Shown: positions 8,168-16,386 of the stretch, in pieces | Layout of the letters: every line of letters begins with the position of its first letter | Position numbering within the stretch: position 1 is the first letter of the stretch | Assembly (NCBI GenBank): GCA_944324965.1 | Contig: CALUYH010000009.1 | Coordinates: forward strand, 1 to 64,000 | Source: Candidatus Avelusimicrobium gallinaceum | GTDB lineage: Bacteria > Elusimicrobiota > Elusimicrobia > Elusimicrobiales > Elusimicrobiaceae | Length of the DNA stretch: 64,000 nt | Reading direction: 5' to 3' | The notes under the pieces: generated by a model | What the model was told of the DNA's origin: nothing | Database searches by the model: none | What the model saw: the letters and a program-made list of their open reading frames with translations, nothing else | Made by a program: the position numbers and the translations under genes

Positions 8168-9634
8168 TTATTGCCACTTCATCAAATACGGCGGAATCAG
8201 CAGCAAAAACGACAACAAATACATCACAATCAATAACGGCAACATCCATTTAAGCCATTTGGGGTACGCAATGCGCGCAAAGCCAATGGCCGCAATGGTG
8301 ACGGGGTCCGTCGGAATGACCATATTCATCCAGCTGCCGCCCAGTTGGAAGGCCAGCACCATCGTCTGGCGCGTAATGCCGATTAAGTCGGCCAGCGGCG
8401 CCAAAATGGGCATGGTCAGCACGGCCTTGCCGGAACCGGAGGGGATGAAAAAGTCAATGATGGTTTGCAGCACCATCGCCGCCCAAGACGCACACACCGG
8501 GTGCAGCTTGCTGATGCCGGCCGACATCCAGTTGAGCATAGTGTCCAAAATATGGCCGTTGTTGGCGATGATGACGATAGCCTGCGCAAAGCAGAGCAGC
8601 ATGGCAATTTCCGCCATGCCGCGTACGCCGTCAAAAAACGCATCGGTAAATTTTTGCATGCTCATTTTGCCCAAGAAGCCGCACACAAACCCCACGCCCA
8701 AAAACAGCGCGGCGATTTCGGTGATGTACCAGCCGCTGGCTTCCAGGTTGAGCATTTCCATCAGGTCTATGCCCCACATGCCTTTAATCATGCTGCACAG
8801 CTGCGGTTTAAGCACGCCCGCAATCAGCGTCAGCATGCCCAGCCCGAAGGCGATTAACACCCATTTCTGGCGGCGGGTCATGCGGGTTTCTTCTTTATTG
8901 AGTTTTAATTCTTTGCGTTTTTCAATGTCAAACTCGTAGGTTAAGCTTTTGGTCGGGTCCTTGCGGATTTTGCGCGCGTACACGCTCAGCCACGTAATAA
9001 CCACGGTCGTGCAGATAATCCAGATAATAAAGCGGTACCCGATGCCCGAATAGAGCGGTACCTGCGCAATGCCCTGCGCAATGCCCACCGTAAACGGGTT
9101 GGTAAATGCGGCCGCAAACCCTACGCCCGCCCCGATGAACGGGATGGCGGTGCCGAGGGCGGAGTCGTACCCCAGCGAAAGGGCCAGCGGGATAAAGATA
9201 GGAATAAAAATCAGCGCTTCTTCGCACATGCCGAAGGTCGCGCCGCACAGCGAAAACACGATAATCCCCAGCGGAATAAACAAAAAGCGCAAATTCGGCT
9301 TGCGCTGAAAGAAGTTGCTGGCGGCCTGAATGCCGGCTGCGATGGCGCCGGTTTTTTCCACTACGGCCAGCACGCCGCCGATGACCAGCAGAAACACAAT
9401 CACTTCCGCCGTGTTGGAAAAACCCTGGATAGGGGCTTTTAACAAATCAAAAATTCCTTGCGGATTGGCCGAAACGGGGTGATACGTCCCGGCGACAACG
9501 ACCTGGCGGCCGTCTACGTCCATTTTGTCATAAGCGCCGGAGGGAACAATCCACGTCAGCGCGGCCACGATTACCAAAATAGACAAAATAATGGCAAACG
9601 TGTTGAGCTTAATTTTGGACAGAATTTTAGACAT
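8168..9634 (-). CDS. YfcC-family carrier (first paralogue)
   Basis: A 488-residue inner-membrane carrier with the same motif order as its downstream neighbour: AALTWIVPSGAYD near the N-terminus, GMCEEALIFIPIFIPLALSLGYD in the first half and SGSGKAVLTMPILAPL in the second. I start it at the ATG at 9634 (MSKILSKIKLN), which has GGAAAG upstream; an ATG 14 codons earlier is possible. An extra stretch of about 20 residues in the middle (around LCSMIKGMWGIDLMEML) is absent from the other copy. The substrate is unknown; exchange of amino acids or dicarboxylates is a family-level guess. Confidence 0.85.
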   Translation of the reverse strand: MSKILSKIKLNTFAIILSILVIVAALTWIVPSGAYDKMDVDGRQVVVAGTYHPVSANPQGIFDLLKAPIQGFSNTAEVIVFLLVIGGVLAVVEKTGAIAAGIQAASNFFQRKPNLRFLFIPLGIIVFSLCGATFGMCEEALIFIPIFIPLALSLGYDSALGTAIPFIGAGVGFAAAFTNPFTVGIAQGIAQVPLYSGIGYRFIIWIICTTVVITWLSVYARKIRKDPTKSLTYEFDIEKRKELKLNKEETRMTRRQKWVLIAFGLGMLTLIAGVLKPQLCSMIKGMWGIDLMEMLNLEASGWYITEIAALFLGVGFVCGFLGKMSMQKFTDAFFDGVRGMAEIAMLLCFAQAIVIIANNGHILDTMLNWMSAGISKLHPVCASWAAMVLQTIIDFFIPSGSGKAVLTMPILAPLADLIGITRQTMVLAFQLGGSWMNMVIPTDPVTIAAIGFARIAYPKWLKWMLPLLIVMYLLSFLLLIPPYLMKWQ

Positions 9635-9801
9635 TTCTTTCCGAATTTCCTCTGTATGTTTTAGAATAAATAACAAATTATTATTTTACTAAATAACACC
9701 CCGGTTGTAGGGATTTTTTTGGACCTATCCGGGGCCGTTTTACCGGGCCGAGCCCAAGCGCGGCTGTTGCGTTCTTTCGCTATTTTATATACTTTTACTA
9801 T

Positions 9802-10512
9802 ATGCTCTATATTGTCCCTACGCCCATTGGCAACCTGCAGGACATTACCCTGCGCGCCCTGGAAGTGCTCAAAACCGCCGACGCCGTGTTGTGCGAAGAT
9901 ACCCGCCGCACCCAGATTTTGCTTTCGCACTTTGGCATTTCCAAGCCGACTTACCGCTATAACGAAAACGATCCCCGCTCCGTGGCGCGCTGTCTGGAAG
10001 CGCTTAAAGGCGGCAAAACGTGCGCCTTGGTGTCCGATTGCGGCACCCCGTGCATTTCCGACCCGGGGTGGCGGCTCGTGAAAGAAGCGGTGGAAGCGGG
10101 GATAAAAGTTTCCTCTTTGCCGGGGCCCAGTGCGGTGGCGTGTGCCTTGGCGGGGGCGGGCATTACGGGCGGTGCGTTTACGTTTTTGGGCTTTTTGCCG
10201 CGCAAAGCGGGCAAAGCCGCCAAGCTGCTTGCGTCGGCCTATGCGTTAAATCACCCGGTGGTGGTGTACGAATCGCCGTACCGCGTGGTAAAAATGCTGG
10301 AACTGATTGCCAAAACGCTGGGGGACGATACCCCGGTGATTGCGGCGCGGGAACTTTCCAAGGTGTACGAAGAATGGCTGCGCGGCACGGCCGCGGGCCT
10401 GGCCCGCGAACTGGGCAAAAAGAACAAAGTGCAGGGAGAATTTGTACTGATTATAGACCGTCCGGCCGAGCCGGAACGGGAGGAAAAAAATGAGCCGGAC
10501 CCATATTTTTAA
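9802..10512 (+). CDS. rsmI: 16S rRNA (cytidine-1402-2'-O)-methyltransferase
   Basis: RsmI methylates the ribose of C1402 in the decoding centre of 16S rRNA, using SAM. The 236-residue product shows the tetrapyrrole-methylase fold: VPTPIGNLQDITLRA at the N-terminus, CEDTRRTQILL near 35, SDCGTPCISDPG near 77 and SLPGPSAVACALAGAGI near 108. All are diagnostic of RsmI. It overlaps the following tsaC gene by 23 bases, so both are likely expressed together. Confidence 0.95.
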   Translation: MLYIVPTPIGNLQDITLRALEVLKTADAVLCEDTRRTQILLSHFGISKPTYRYNENDPRSVARCLEALKGGKTCALVSDCGTPCISDPGWRLVKEAVEAGIKVSSLPGPSAVACALAGAGITGGAFTFLGFLPRKAGKAAKLLASAYALNHPVVVYESPYRVVKMLELIAKTLGDDTPVIAARELSKVYEEWLRGTAAGLARELGKKNKVQGEFVLIIDRPAEPEREEKNEPDPYF

Positions 10513-11131
10513 AACGAGTGAAATGACGCCCGCGGCCGTGCTGGAAGCGGCCCGCGCCTTGGACGAAGGCGCCGTGGCGGTGCTGCCCACCGATACCGTA
10601 TACGGCATCGGCACGGGAGCCTTTTGTGAGCGTTCTATTCAAGAAATTTACCGCATTAAAGAGCGGCCTTCCACGTCGCCGCTGCAAATTTTGACGGGCA
10701 CGGTGGACCAAGCCCGCCGCGTGGCGGTCTTTACGCCGGGGGCCGAACGCTTGGCCCAAGCCTATTGGCCGGGCGCGCTGACGGCTATTTTACTGCCGAC
10801 CGAAGCCGGCAAACCGCTTACGCGCGGATTTACCGGGCTGGGGATTCGCGTACCGGGCCATGTGTTTTTAACCGGACTTCTGGCCCAAATGCATCACCCG
10901 ATGGCCTGCACCAGTGCCAACCTGCACGGGAAGCCGGTCATCACGGAAGAAAAAACGTTGTTGGAAACGTTTGACGGGAAAGTGGACTATATCTTTTTGG
11001 GCGGCACGCTGAGCCCGGTGGCTTCCAGCGTGGTGGATTTGACGGCCCCGCAAGCCGTACTGTTGCGGGAAGGGGGCGTTGCCTGCCCCGAACTGGAAAA
11101 AACCCTGGGCGCACCCCTGCGCGTAAAATAG
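10490..11131 (+). CDS. tsaC: L-threonylcarbamoyladenylate synthase
   Basis: Makes threonylcarbamoyl-AMP from threonine, bicarbonate and ATP, the first step of tRNA t6A synthesis. The 213-residue YrdC/Sua5 domain shows LPTDTVYGIGTGAF (33-46), the KERPSTSPLQIL strand, WPGALTAIL, and CTSANLHGKP. It has no C-terminal Sua5 extension, so it is of the short TsaC type. The start lies inside the rsmI 3' end with a GGAGG site before it. It supplies substrate to the TsaE/TsaB machinery encoded 8 kb upstream. Confidence 0.92.
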   Translation: MSRTHIFKTSEMTPAAVLEAARALDEGAVAVLPTDTVYGIGTGAFCERSIQEIYRIKERPSTSPLQILTGTVDQARRVAVFTPGAERLAQAYWPGALTAILLPTEAGKPLTRGFTGLGIRVPGHVFLTGLLAQMHHPMACTSANLHGKPVITEEKTLLETFDGKVDYIFLGGTLSPVASSVVDLTAPQAVLLREGGVACPELEKTLGAPLRVK

Positions 11132-11139
11132 GAGAGCGT

Positions 11140-12180
11140 ATGAGTTTATGGCAGATTTTGGTTTCGTATTCGCTGCTGGTGGCGGCGATATTATCGCTGC
11201 TTACTTACTGGATTACGAAGAAATTCGTCCTTAAAAAAATGAAACGGACGATTATGAAGGCCGAGCACAACTACCAGCAGCAAATTGCCACGCTGCAAAT
11301 GCAGCTTTCGGGCAAAGTAAACGTGTTGGAAAGTATGGTGGAAAAACTGCGTCTGACCAACCAGGAACTCAACCGCTTGAATGAAATCCGTTCCAAGTTT
11401 ATGTCCATCGTCGCGCACGATTTGCGCCAGCCGCTTTCGTCCATTCAGGGGTTTACGTCCGTGCTGATGATGGATAACCCGCAGGGCGGCGGCAACAACG
11501 ACCAAACCGCTTTAAACAACATTTTAAAAGCAACCGACAATATGAATATGCTGATGGCGGACTTGATGGATATTTCTATGATTGAATCCGGTCGGTTTAA
11601 AATGGACGCCCAACCCTTTAACTTTAACGCGTTGTTGAACGATGTAATTGCCCTGCAATCGGTCAATGCGCAGAAGAAGGGTATTTTCCTGCAGAAGTGT
11701 GAATATCCGGCCGATGTAACCGTGGTGGCGGACCGGTTCCGCATTTCGCAAGTGATTAACAATTTGATTGGCAACGCGATTAAATTTTCGCCCCAGGGCG
11801 GCTGTATAGAGGCGCGCTTTTACGTGCTGAACGGGCAGCTGACGTTTAAAGTGTCCGATAACGGCCCCGGCCTGCTGCACGGCGAAAAAAGCAAAATTTT
11901 CCAAAAATTCCACCAGTCCGACAACGACCGTACCCTTAAAAAACAAGGCTGGGGGTTAGGGTTGGCTATCGCACAGGAAATTATCAATGCCCACGGGGGC
12001 GAAATCGGCGTGGTCAGCCCGGGGCTGGGCCAGGGGTCCGTTTTCTGGTTCACCATTCCGCAAGTGCCGGGCGGGAATGTGCCGTCCGAGCACAAACCGG
12101 CTTTGGCCGCTGCGCCTGCGGCTGGTGTTGCCCCGCAGCAAGCGCCTTCCAACCCGCCGCCGGCCGCCACACCGAATTAA
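11140..12180 (+). CDS. Membrane sensor histidine kinase
   Basis: A 346-residue kinase. One N-terminal helix (about 5-25) anchors it; a coiled coil (about 40-85) leads to the HisKA domain with phospho-acceptor His93 in VAHDLRQPLSS; the ATPase domain has the N box (INNLIGNAIKF), the G1 box DNGPGL and the G2 box GWGLGLA. The last 40 residues are low-complexity Ala/Pro. There is no periplasmic sensor domain and no adjacent response regulator in the window, so it is an orphan kinase. It starts 8 bases after tsaC and a strong terminator ends the transcript. Confidence 0.9.
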   Translation: MSLWQILVSYSLLVAAILSLLTYWITKKFVLKKMKRTIMKAEHNYQQQIATLQMQLSGKVNVLESMVEKLRLTNQELNRLNEIRSKFMSIVAHDLRQPLSSIQGFTSVLMMDNPQGGGNNDQTALNNILKATDNMNMLMADLMDISMIESGRFKMDAQPFNFNALLNDVIALQSVNAQKKGIFLQKCEYPADVTVVADRFRISQVINNLIGNAIKFSPQGGCIEARFYVLNGQLTFKVSDNGPGLLHGEKSKIFQKFHQSDNDRTLKKQGWGLGLAIAQEIINAHGGEIGVVSPGLGQGSVFWFTIPQVPGGNVPSEHKPALAAAPAAGVAPQQAPSNPPPAATPN

Positions 12181-12186
12181 TCCATT

Positions 12187-12219
12187 AAAAAACCCCGCTG
12201 CCAGGCAGCGGGGTTTTTT
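12187..12219 (+). terminator. Rho-independent terminator after the histidine kinase
   Basis: The arms AAAAAACCCCGCTG and CAGCGGGGTTTTTT form a near-perfect long stem with a terminal T run, 7 bases past the kinase stop. Confidence 0.92.
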
Positions 12220-12450
12220 ATGCCAAATTGTTCAGCGCCTCCACCCGTGGAGTTTTTACAGTAGCAGGCTTCATCACACGCCACAAATGCTTGGAGTTGT
12301 GCGCCGTTAAAGGCCAGCCTCAATCCGAACGACAACACGAAAAAAATAAAAAGAGAGGGGTTGTAAGCAAGTCTAGGCTATGGGGAAATGGCCGTTTGTA
12401 AAACGGTGCGCCAGGAGCAAAAGGCCTAATTGAAAATAGGCCCGGACCTA
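12220..12450. other. Unassigned intergenic stretch
   Basis: No gene is recognised in these 230 bases between the kinase terminator and the rnpB terminator. The part at 12235-12320 has short stems (CTCCAC with GTGGAG; CACAA with TTGTG) and stays open in two minus-strand frames, one of which contains an 18-codon ATG frame (MKPATVKTP...). The rest is A-rich with a CGGCCGTTTGTAAAACGG hairpin near 12395. It could be a small RNA, a leader or a decayed gene. Confidence 0.35.
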
Positions 12451-12452
12451 TT

Positions 12453-12478
12453 AAAAAAATCCGCCCGTGCGGGCGGAT
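12453..12478 (-). terminator. Rho-independent terminator of rnpB
   Basis: The arms ATCCGCCCG and CGGGCGGAT form a perfect stem followed by a run of T on the minus strand. It begins a few bases past the 3' end of the RNase P RNA. Confidence 0.9.
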
Positions 12479-12485
12479 AAAAAAC

Positions 12486-12824
12486 GAGGCAGCCGATACC
12501 CCGGATTCTGTCGGCCATTGCGGGCCGGGATAACCATTACTCTTAGCGGCCTACTTGGTCGCGAACGCGGGCCGCGTGTGGACCGGTTTGGCCTTGCTCC
12601 GTGCGGGGTTTGCCGTGCCGCATTTATTGCTAAATGCGCGGTGCGCTCTTGCCGCACCATTTCACCCTTACCCTTGCGGGCGGTATTTTTTCTGTTGCAC
12701 TTTCCGTCCAGCGGGGTGATATGGCCCCGCCGTCCCGTCCTTTCGGGCGGCGCACTGCCCTGTGGAGTCCGGAAGTTCCTCCCCCAAGCCGGAATTGGCC
12801 GGGAGCGGTTATCTGGGCTGCCCA
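12486..12824 (-). ncRNA. rnpB: RNase P RNA (bacterial type A)
   Basis: Catalytic RNA of ribonuclease P, which removes 5' leaders from tRNA precursors. The universally conserved elements can be read on the minus strand: GGAACTTCCGGACTCC followed by CACAGGGCAG near the 5' end, GGGTGAAATGGTGCGG and AAGAGCGCACC in the middle, and GGAGCAAGGCCAAACC further on. The 5' GGGCAGCC pairs with the 3' GGCTGCC to form P1, which sets the approximate ends. The length of about 340 bases is normal. A terminator follows. End positions are accurate to a few bases. Confidence 0.93.
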
Positions 12825-12844
12825 ACATATTGTAGCAAAAATGC

Positions 12845-13483
12845 CTATAAATCGCCGAATAAATCCAGCTGCGTGGGGCCTTGCTTGGGGGCCTTCTTTT
12901 TAGCGGCCGGTTTTTTGGCGGGTTTTGCTTTGGCGGCGGGTTTCGGTTCCGCTTCCGGCGCCGGTGCCGGCGTTTCGGCCGGTTTGCGCACGACGGGGGT
13001 TACTTCCACGCCGTTTACTGTGTTTTCCGCCTGCGGCTGCGCGGGTTCTTCGGGCGGAAAGTGGATAATGGGGTTAAAGCCCAAGGATTGTTTGGCATCC
13101 ATGGCTTTGTTGGCCAACGCGTCGGGCGCTTTATTTAAGTGGCGCAGGACGTGCTCTATATGGATGATAACGCCCGCGGCCAGGCGGCGGATGTAGGCCA
13201 TGCGGGCCGCCAAATCGGGATGTTTGATTTTGTATTCACCCAGGTATTGTTTAACGAGTAACTGCGAATCCGATTGAATGAACAATTCCGTCGCCCCCAG
13301 TTCTTTGGCTTTGATTAGCGCCAGTTTCAGGGCGGTATATTCGGCCTGGTTATTGGTGCAGTGGGGTAAATAGTAGCCTTCCTGCGCCAAAATTTTGCCG
13401 TCTAAAGAGCAAATCACGTAGGCTGCCGCTCCGGGGCCCGGGTTGCCGCGGGAGCCGCCGTCAATATTTATTTTTACTTGCAT
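12845..13483 (-). CDS. RNase HI-family protein with C-terminal clamp-binding motif
   Basis: An RNase H-fold nuclease (about residues 1-135) of the short RNase HI type that cuts RNA in RNA:DNA hybrids. The likely catalytic acids are Asp8 (IDGGSRGNPG), Glu48 (NNQAEYTAL), Asp72 (SDSQLL) and Asp121 (NKAPDALANKA). After it comes a 75-residue tail rich in Lys, Ala and Pro (about 145-203), ending in QLDLFGDL. QLDLF at 205-209 is a perfect match to the bacterial beta-sliding-clamp binding consensus QL(S/D)LF. The tail is probably a flexible tether to the replication clamp, which is inference. It is a single gene between rnpB and the exporter operon. Confidence 0.88.
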   Translation of the reverse strand: MQVKINIDGGSRGNPGPGAAAYVICSLDGKILAQEGYYLPHCTNNQAEYTALKLALIKAKELGATELFIQSDSQLLVKQYLGEYKIKHPDLAARMAYIRRLAAGVIIHIEHVLRHLNKAPDALANKAMDAKQSLGFNPIIHFPPEEPAQPQAENTVNGVEVTPVVRKPAETPAPAPEAEPKPAAKAKPAKKPAAKKKAPKQGPTQLDLFGDL

Positions 13484-13508
13484 AGGTGTATTGTAGCAAA
13501 ATAAGGCC

Positions 13509-14756
13509 TTACTCGTATTTCAGCGCCTCTACCGGCCGGAGTTTGGAAGCCTCGTAAGCCGGGTACAGCGCAAACAGAAAACTGGTCCCCAGCGCCAGCA
13601 GCACGGATGCCGCCACCACCCACCAGGAGAACGTCAGCTGGCTGGTGTTGTTGGCCATGTGCAAAACGGCCAGATAGCCCAGCACCATGCCTCCCGCCGC
13701 ACCGCACAAGCCCAGCAGCATGGCCTCGGTTAAGAACTGGAGCAGAATGTCCAGCCGGCTGGCGCCCAGCGCGCGGCGGATGCCGATTTCGCGCGTGCGG
13801 GAAAAAATGACCACCATCGTAATGTTCATAATGCCGATGCCGCCGGCAATCATCGCAATCAGGCCGATAAAAATCATTGCTTTCAAATTATGCCACGCGC
13901 CCTGGCGATAGATGTCCAGCTGGTGGCGGAACAGGCGGATGCCGGGCAAAAAGTCCGGGCCGAACTGCTGGCGCAGAAAACTGTGCAAAACGGAAGTGGC
14001 CCGGGCGGCTTTGTCCTCGCTGCCGGTCACAATGCGCACGCGGGTGGAAAAACTATCCCACCAGCGCGGGGCGATATCATACCAGGTGGTATAGGGAATA
14101 AAAATTTTCTGCATGGATTCCTGGTCCTCGGGGGCGCGGAAATCTTTTTCCACCGGCGGGGCACGCAAAATGCCCACCACGGTAAAGCTCTGATCGGAAA
14201 TCGTAATGGATTGGTTCAGCAGGTTGATATGTTTGATGAAGTCCTGCAACTGTACGGAGCCCGCGGGGCCGCTGTCAACGGATGAGATGTGGCGCGGCTC
14301 CTTTTCGCGGGGGTAGACGACTATCAACGCCACGCGGTGCTTGTTTTTGATGTCCTGCCAATTAAAAAAACGTCCTTCCACTTGGTACACAAAGGCGCTG
14401 TCCTGCCAGGTGGGCAGCAGGCCTTGCAGAAAAAATCCCGTTAAGATTTGCCCTTTATAAGTGGCGCTGGTAAACATTTCGTCGGTTTGGAACGAGAGCG
14501 AAGCCTGGGGCGGCAGCATCCGCAACAGCTGGTTGTATTGGTCCATAGACAGGGGTCTTTCCACGGTTGTGTCCAGACGGCCTTTGCCGGATACTTCGGC
14601 GGTGCGGTCAATGTCGCGGTAGCGCTGGCTGAGGATGCTGAGCGTGTAGAAAAAGGTGGCAATGCCGATGGCAATGGCAAACACGCTTAAAAAACTGCGC
14701 ATTTTGTGGCTGCGTATTTCCAGCCAGCCGGTGGCAATTAAATCGGGCAGTTTCAT
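13509..14756 (-). CDS. MacB-type ABC transporter permease
   Basis: A 415-residue FtsX/MacB-fold permease. An N-terminal helix (about 20-45) is followed by a large periplasmic domain (about 55-285) and three C-terminal helices (about 290-400) with the GIGIMNITMVVIFSRTREIGIRRALGA signature. It ends with the family's PAYEASKLRPVEALKYE. The start overlaps the ATPase gene by ATGA. Together with the ATPase, adaptor and TolC genes upstream it forms a complete tripartite exporter, with ATPase and permease as separate proteins rather than fused as in E. coli MacB. The substrate is unknown. Confidence 0.9.
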   Translation of the reverse strand: MKLPDLIATGWLEIRSHKMRSFLSVFAIAIGIATFFYTLSILSQRYRDIDRTAEVSGKGRLDTTVERPLSMDQYNQLLRMLPPQASLSFQTDEMFTSATYKGQILTGFFLQGLLPTWQDSAFVYQVEGRFFNWQDIKNKHRVALIVVYPREKEPRHISSVDSGPAGSVQLQDFIKHINLLNQSITISDQSFTVVGILRAPPVEKDFRAPEDQESMQKIFIPYTTWYDIAPRWWDSFSTRVRIVTGSEDKAARATSVLHSFLRQQFGPDFLPGIRLFRHQLDIYRQGAWHNLKAMIFIGLIAMIAGGIGIMNITMVVIFSRTREIGIRRALGASRLDILLQFLTEAMLLGLCGAAGGMVLGYLAVLHMANNTSQLTFSWWVVAASVLLALGTSFLFALYPAYEASKLRPVEALKYE

Positions 14757-15412
14757 ACGATTTCCCCGTCCTTCATACGGATAATGTGTTTGGCCCCGTG
14801 GGCGATTTTGTCATCGTGGGTGACCATGACAATCGTTATCCCGCTTCGGTTGAGGTCCCGGAGCAGGGATAAAATATCTTCCCCGGCTTTGGAATCCAAA
14901 TTGCCGGTGGGCTCGTCGGCCAAAATCAGTTCCGGCCGGTTGGCCAGCGCCCGGGCACAGGCCACACGCTGGCATTGGCCGCCCGAAAGCTCTTGGGGAG
15001 TGCGGTCGGCTTTGTCGGCCAGGCCTACCCGTTGGAGCAGTTCATAGGCGCGGGGCAAAATGTCTTTGCGGGGCAGGTTGCCGTAGCGCATGGGCAGGGC
15101 GATGTTTTGCAGTACGGAAAGTTTGGGCAGCAAATTAAAAGATTGAAAAATAAAACCGATATGGTCCCGGCGGGTACGGGAGCGTACGCGGTCGGACATA
15201 TCCGCGGTGGAAATATCGTTTAAGCGGTACACGCCGGACGTGGGTTCATCCAACAGCCCCAAAATGTTCAGCAGTGTGCTCTTGCCGCAGCCGCTGGGGC
15301 CCATAACGGCCGCAAAATCCCCCGGGGCAATATCCAGCGATACATCGTTGAGCGCGCGGAACGCGTCCGCTGTTTGATAAATTTTTACCAGGTGTTCGCA
15401 GTGTATTACCAT
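14753..15412 (-). CDS. ABC transporter ATPase (LolD/MacB type)
   Basis: A 219-residue nucleotide-binding subunit. Walker A is GPSGCGKST, the Q-loop is FIFQSFNLLP, the signature is LSGGQCQRVACARAL, Walker B is LILADEPTGNLDS, and the H-loop is VMVTHDDKIA. The LolD/MacB subgroup is indicated by the TGNLDS ending. It powers the adjacent FtsX-fold permease in extracting or pushing substrate through the TolC channel. It overlaps the adaptor gene by 7 bases upstream and the permease by 4 bases downstream, so all are one operon. Confidence 0.93.
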   Translation of the reverse strand: MVIHCEHLVKIYQTADAFRALNDVSLDIAPGDFAAVMGPSGCGKSTLLNILGLLDEPTSGVYRLNDISTADMSDRVRSRTRRDHIGFIFQSFNLLPKLSVLQNIALPMRYGNLPRKDILPRAYELLQRVGLADKADRTPQELSGGQCQRVACARALANRPELILADEPTGNLDSKAGEDILSLLRDLNRSGITIVMVTHDDKIAHGAKHIIRMKDGEIV

Positions 15413-16386
15413 GCTTCTCCGTACGGGGGCGCCAGCAAGACTTGGTCGTTTTCCTGCAGGCCGCCGGTAATTTCCACGGTGGTATCGTTGGCCAGGCCGG
15501 TGGAAACTTCGGTGCGGGTGGCTTCGTTGCCGCGGATGTATTTAAATACGTAGCTTTTGCCGCCTTTTTCAAACAAGGCGCTGGCGGGGATGGTCAGCAC
15601 GTCTTCCCGCTTTTGGAGGGGCACGGTGATGTTGGTGTTCACACCCAGCAAAATGTTCCGGTCGGCGCGGGGGAGTTCCACCAGCACTAAAAAGCCTTTG
15701 CTGTCGCTCCAGCGGTCGCCGCTTTTTTCAATTTGGCTGGATACATAGGTAATGGTGCCCGGGAAGGGTTCTGCGTCGCTGCCCAGGGAAACCACTTCCA
15801 CTTCCGCGGGCATTCCCTTTTTAAGCTGCAGTACCTGCATTTCGGTTACATATAAGGGGATGACCAGCGTGTCCGTGTTGACCAGCCGCAAAAAGCAGGT
15901 GGCGTTTTCGGTATTATCATAAGAGCCTTCCAAAAAAGTGCCAGGACGCGGGAGCGAAAGGTTGCGCTCGGATAAATCGCGTTCGTAGTCCTGGGAGTCG
16001 GCGTGGCATTTAACCACGGTTCCGTCCACGGGGGCGTAAATGACCACGGGTTTGAAATCTTCAAATTCGTTGCGGCCCGGTTTGAGTAATCCCAGCTTTT
16101 GGCCTTTTTTCACCACGTCCCCTTCTTTTACGTATACGGCCTGCAAAATGCCGCTGGGTTTGGAAGTAACTTTTACATCCTGCTTGGCCATCACCGTGCC
16201 CTGCCCCTTCAGCGACACTTCCACTGTGCCGCGCTGGACGGACACGATGTCTTCCGGCAGGATTACGTCCCCTTTCAGCCGGTTAATCAGCGGGCGGATG
16301 CTCCACACCCACAGGGCGGCCAGGCAGGCTGCGGCTGCCAGCAAAAACAACAGCGGTTTCCAAATGCGTTTTAAAAATTTTTTCAT
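15406..16386 (-). CDS. Periplasmic adaptor subunit (MacA/HlyD type)
   Basis: A 326-residue membrane-fusion protein that links the inner-membrane ABC permease to the TolC pore. An N-terminal anchor helix (about 11-30) is followed by a biotinyl-lipoyl-like half motif (KPSGILQAVYVKEGDVVKKGQKLG), a short hairpin region, a second lipoyl half (VVIYAPVDGTVV) and beta-barrel domains. The alpha-helical hairpin between the lipoyl halves is very short compared with E. coli MacA, so the protein may reach TolC differently. It overlaps the TolC-family gene by 4 bases and the ATPase gene by 7. Confidence 0.88.
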   Translation of the reverse strand: MKKFLKRIWKPLLFLLAAAACLAALWVWSIRPLINRLKGDVILPEDIVSVQRGTVEVSLKGQGTVMAKQDVKVTSKPSGILQAVYVKEGDVVKKGQKLGLLKPGRNEFEDFKPVVIYAPVDGTVVKCHADSQDYERDLSERNLSLPRPGTFLEGSYDNTENATCFLRLVNTDTLVIPLYVTEMQVLQLKKGMPAEVEVVSLGSDAEPFPGTITYVSSQIEKSGDRWSDSKGFLVLVELPRADRNILLGVNTNITVPLQKREDVLTIPASALFEKGGKSYVFKYIRGNEATRTEVSTGLANDTTVEITGGLQENDQVLLAPPYGEAW

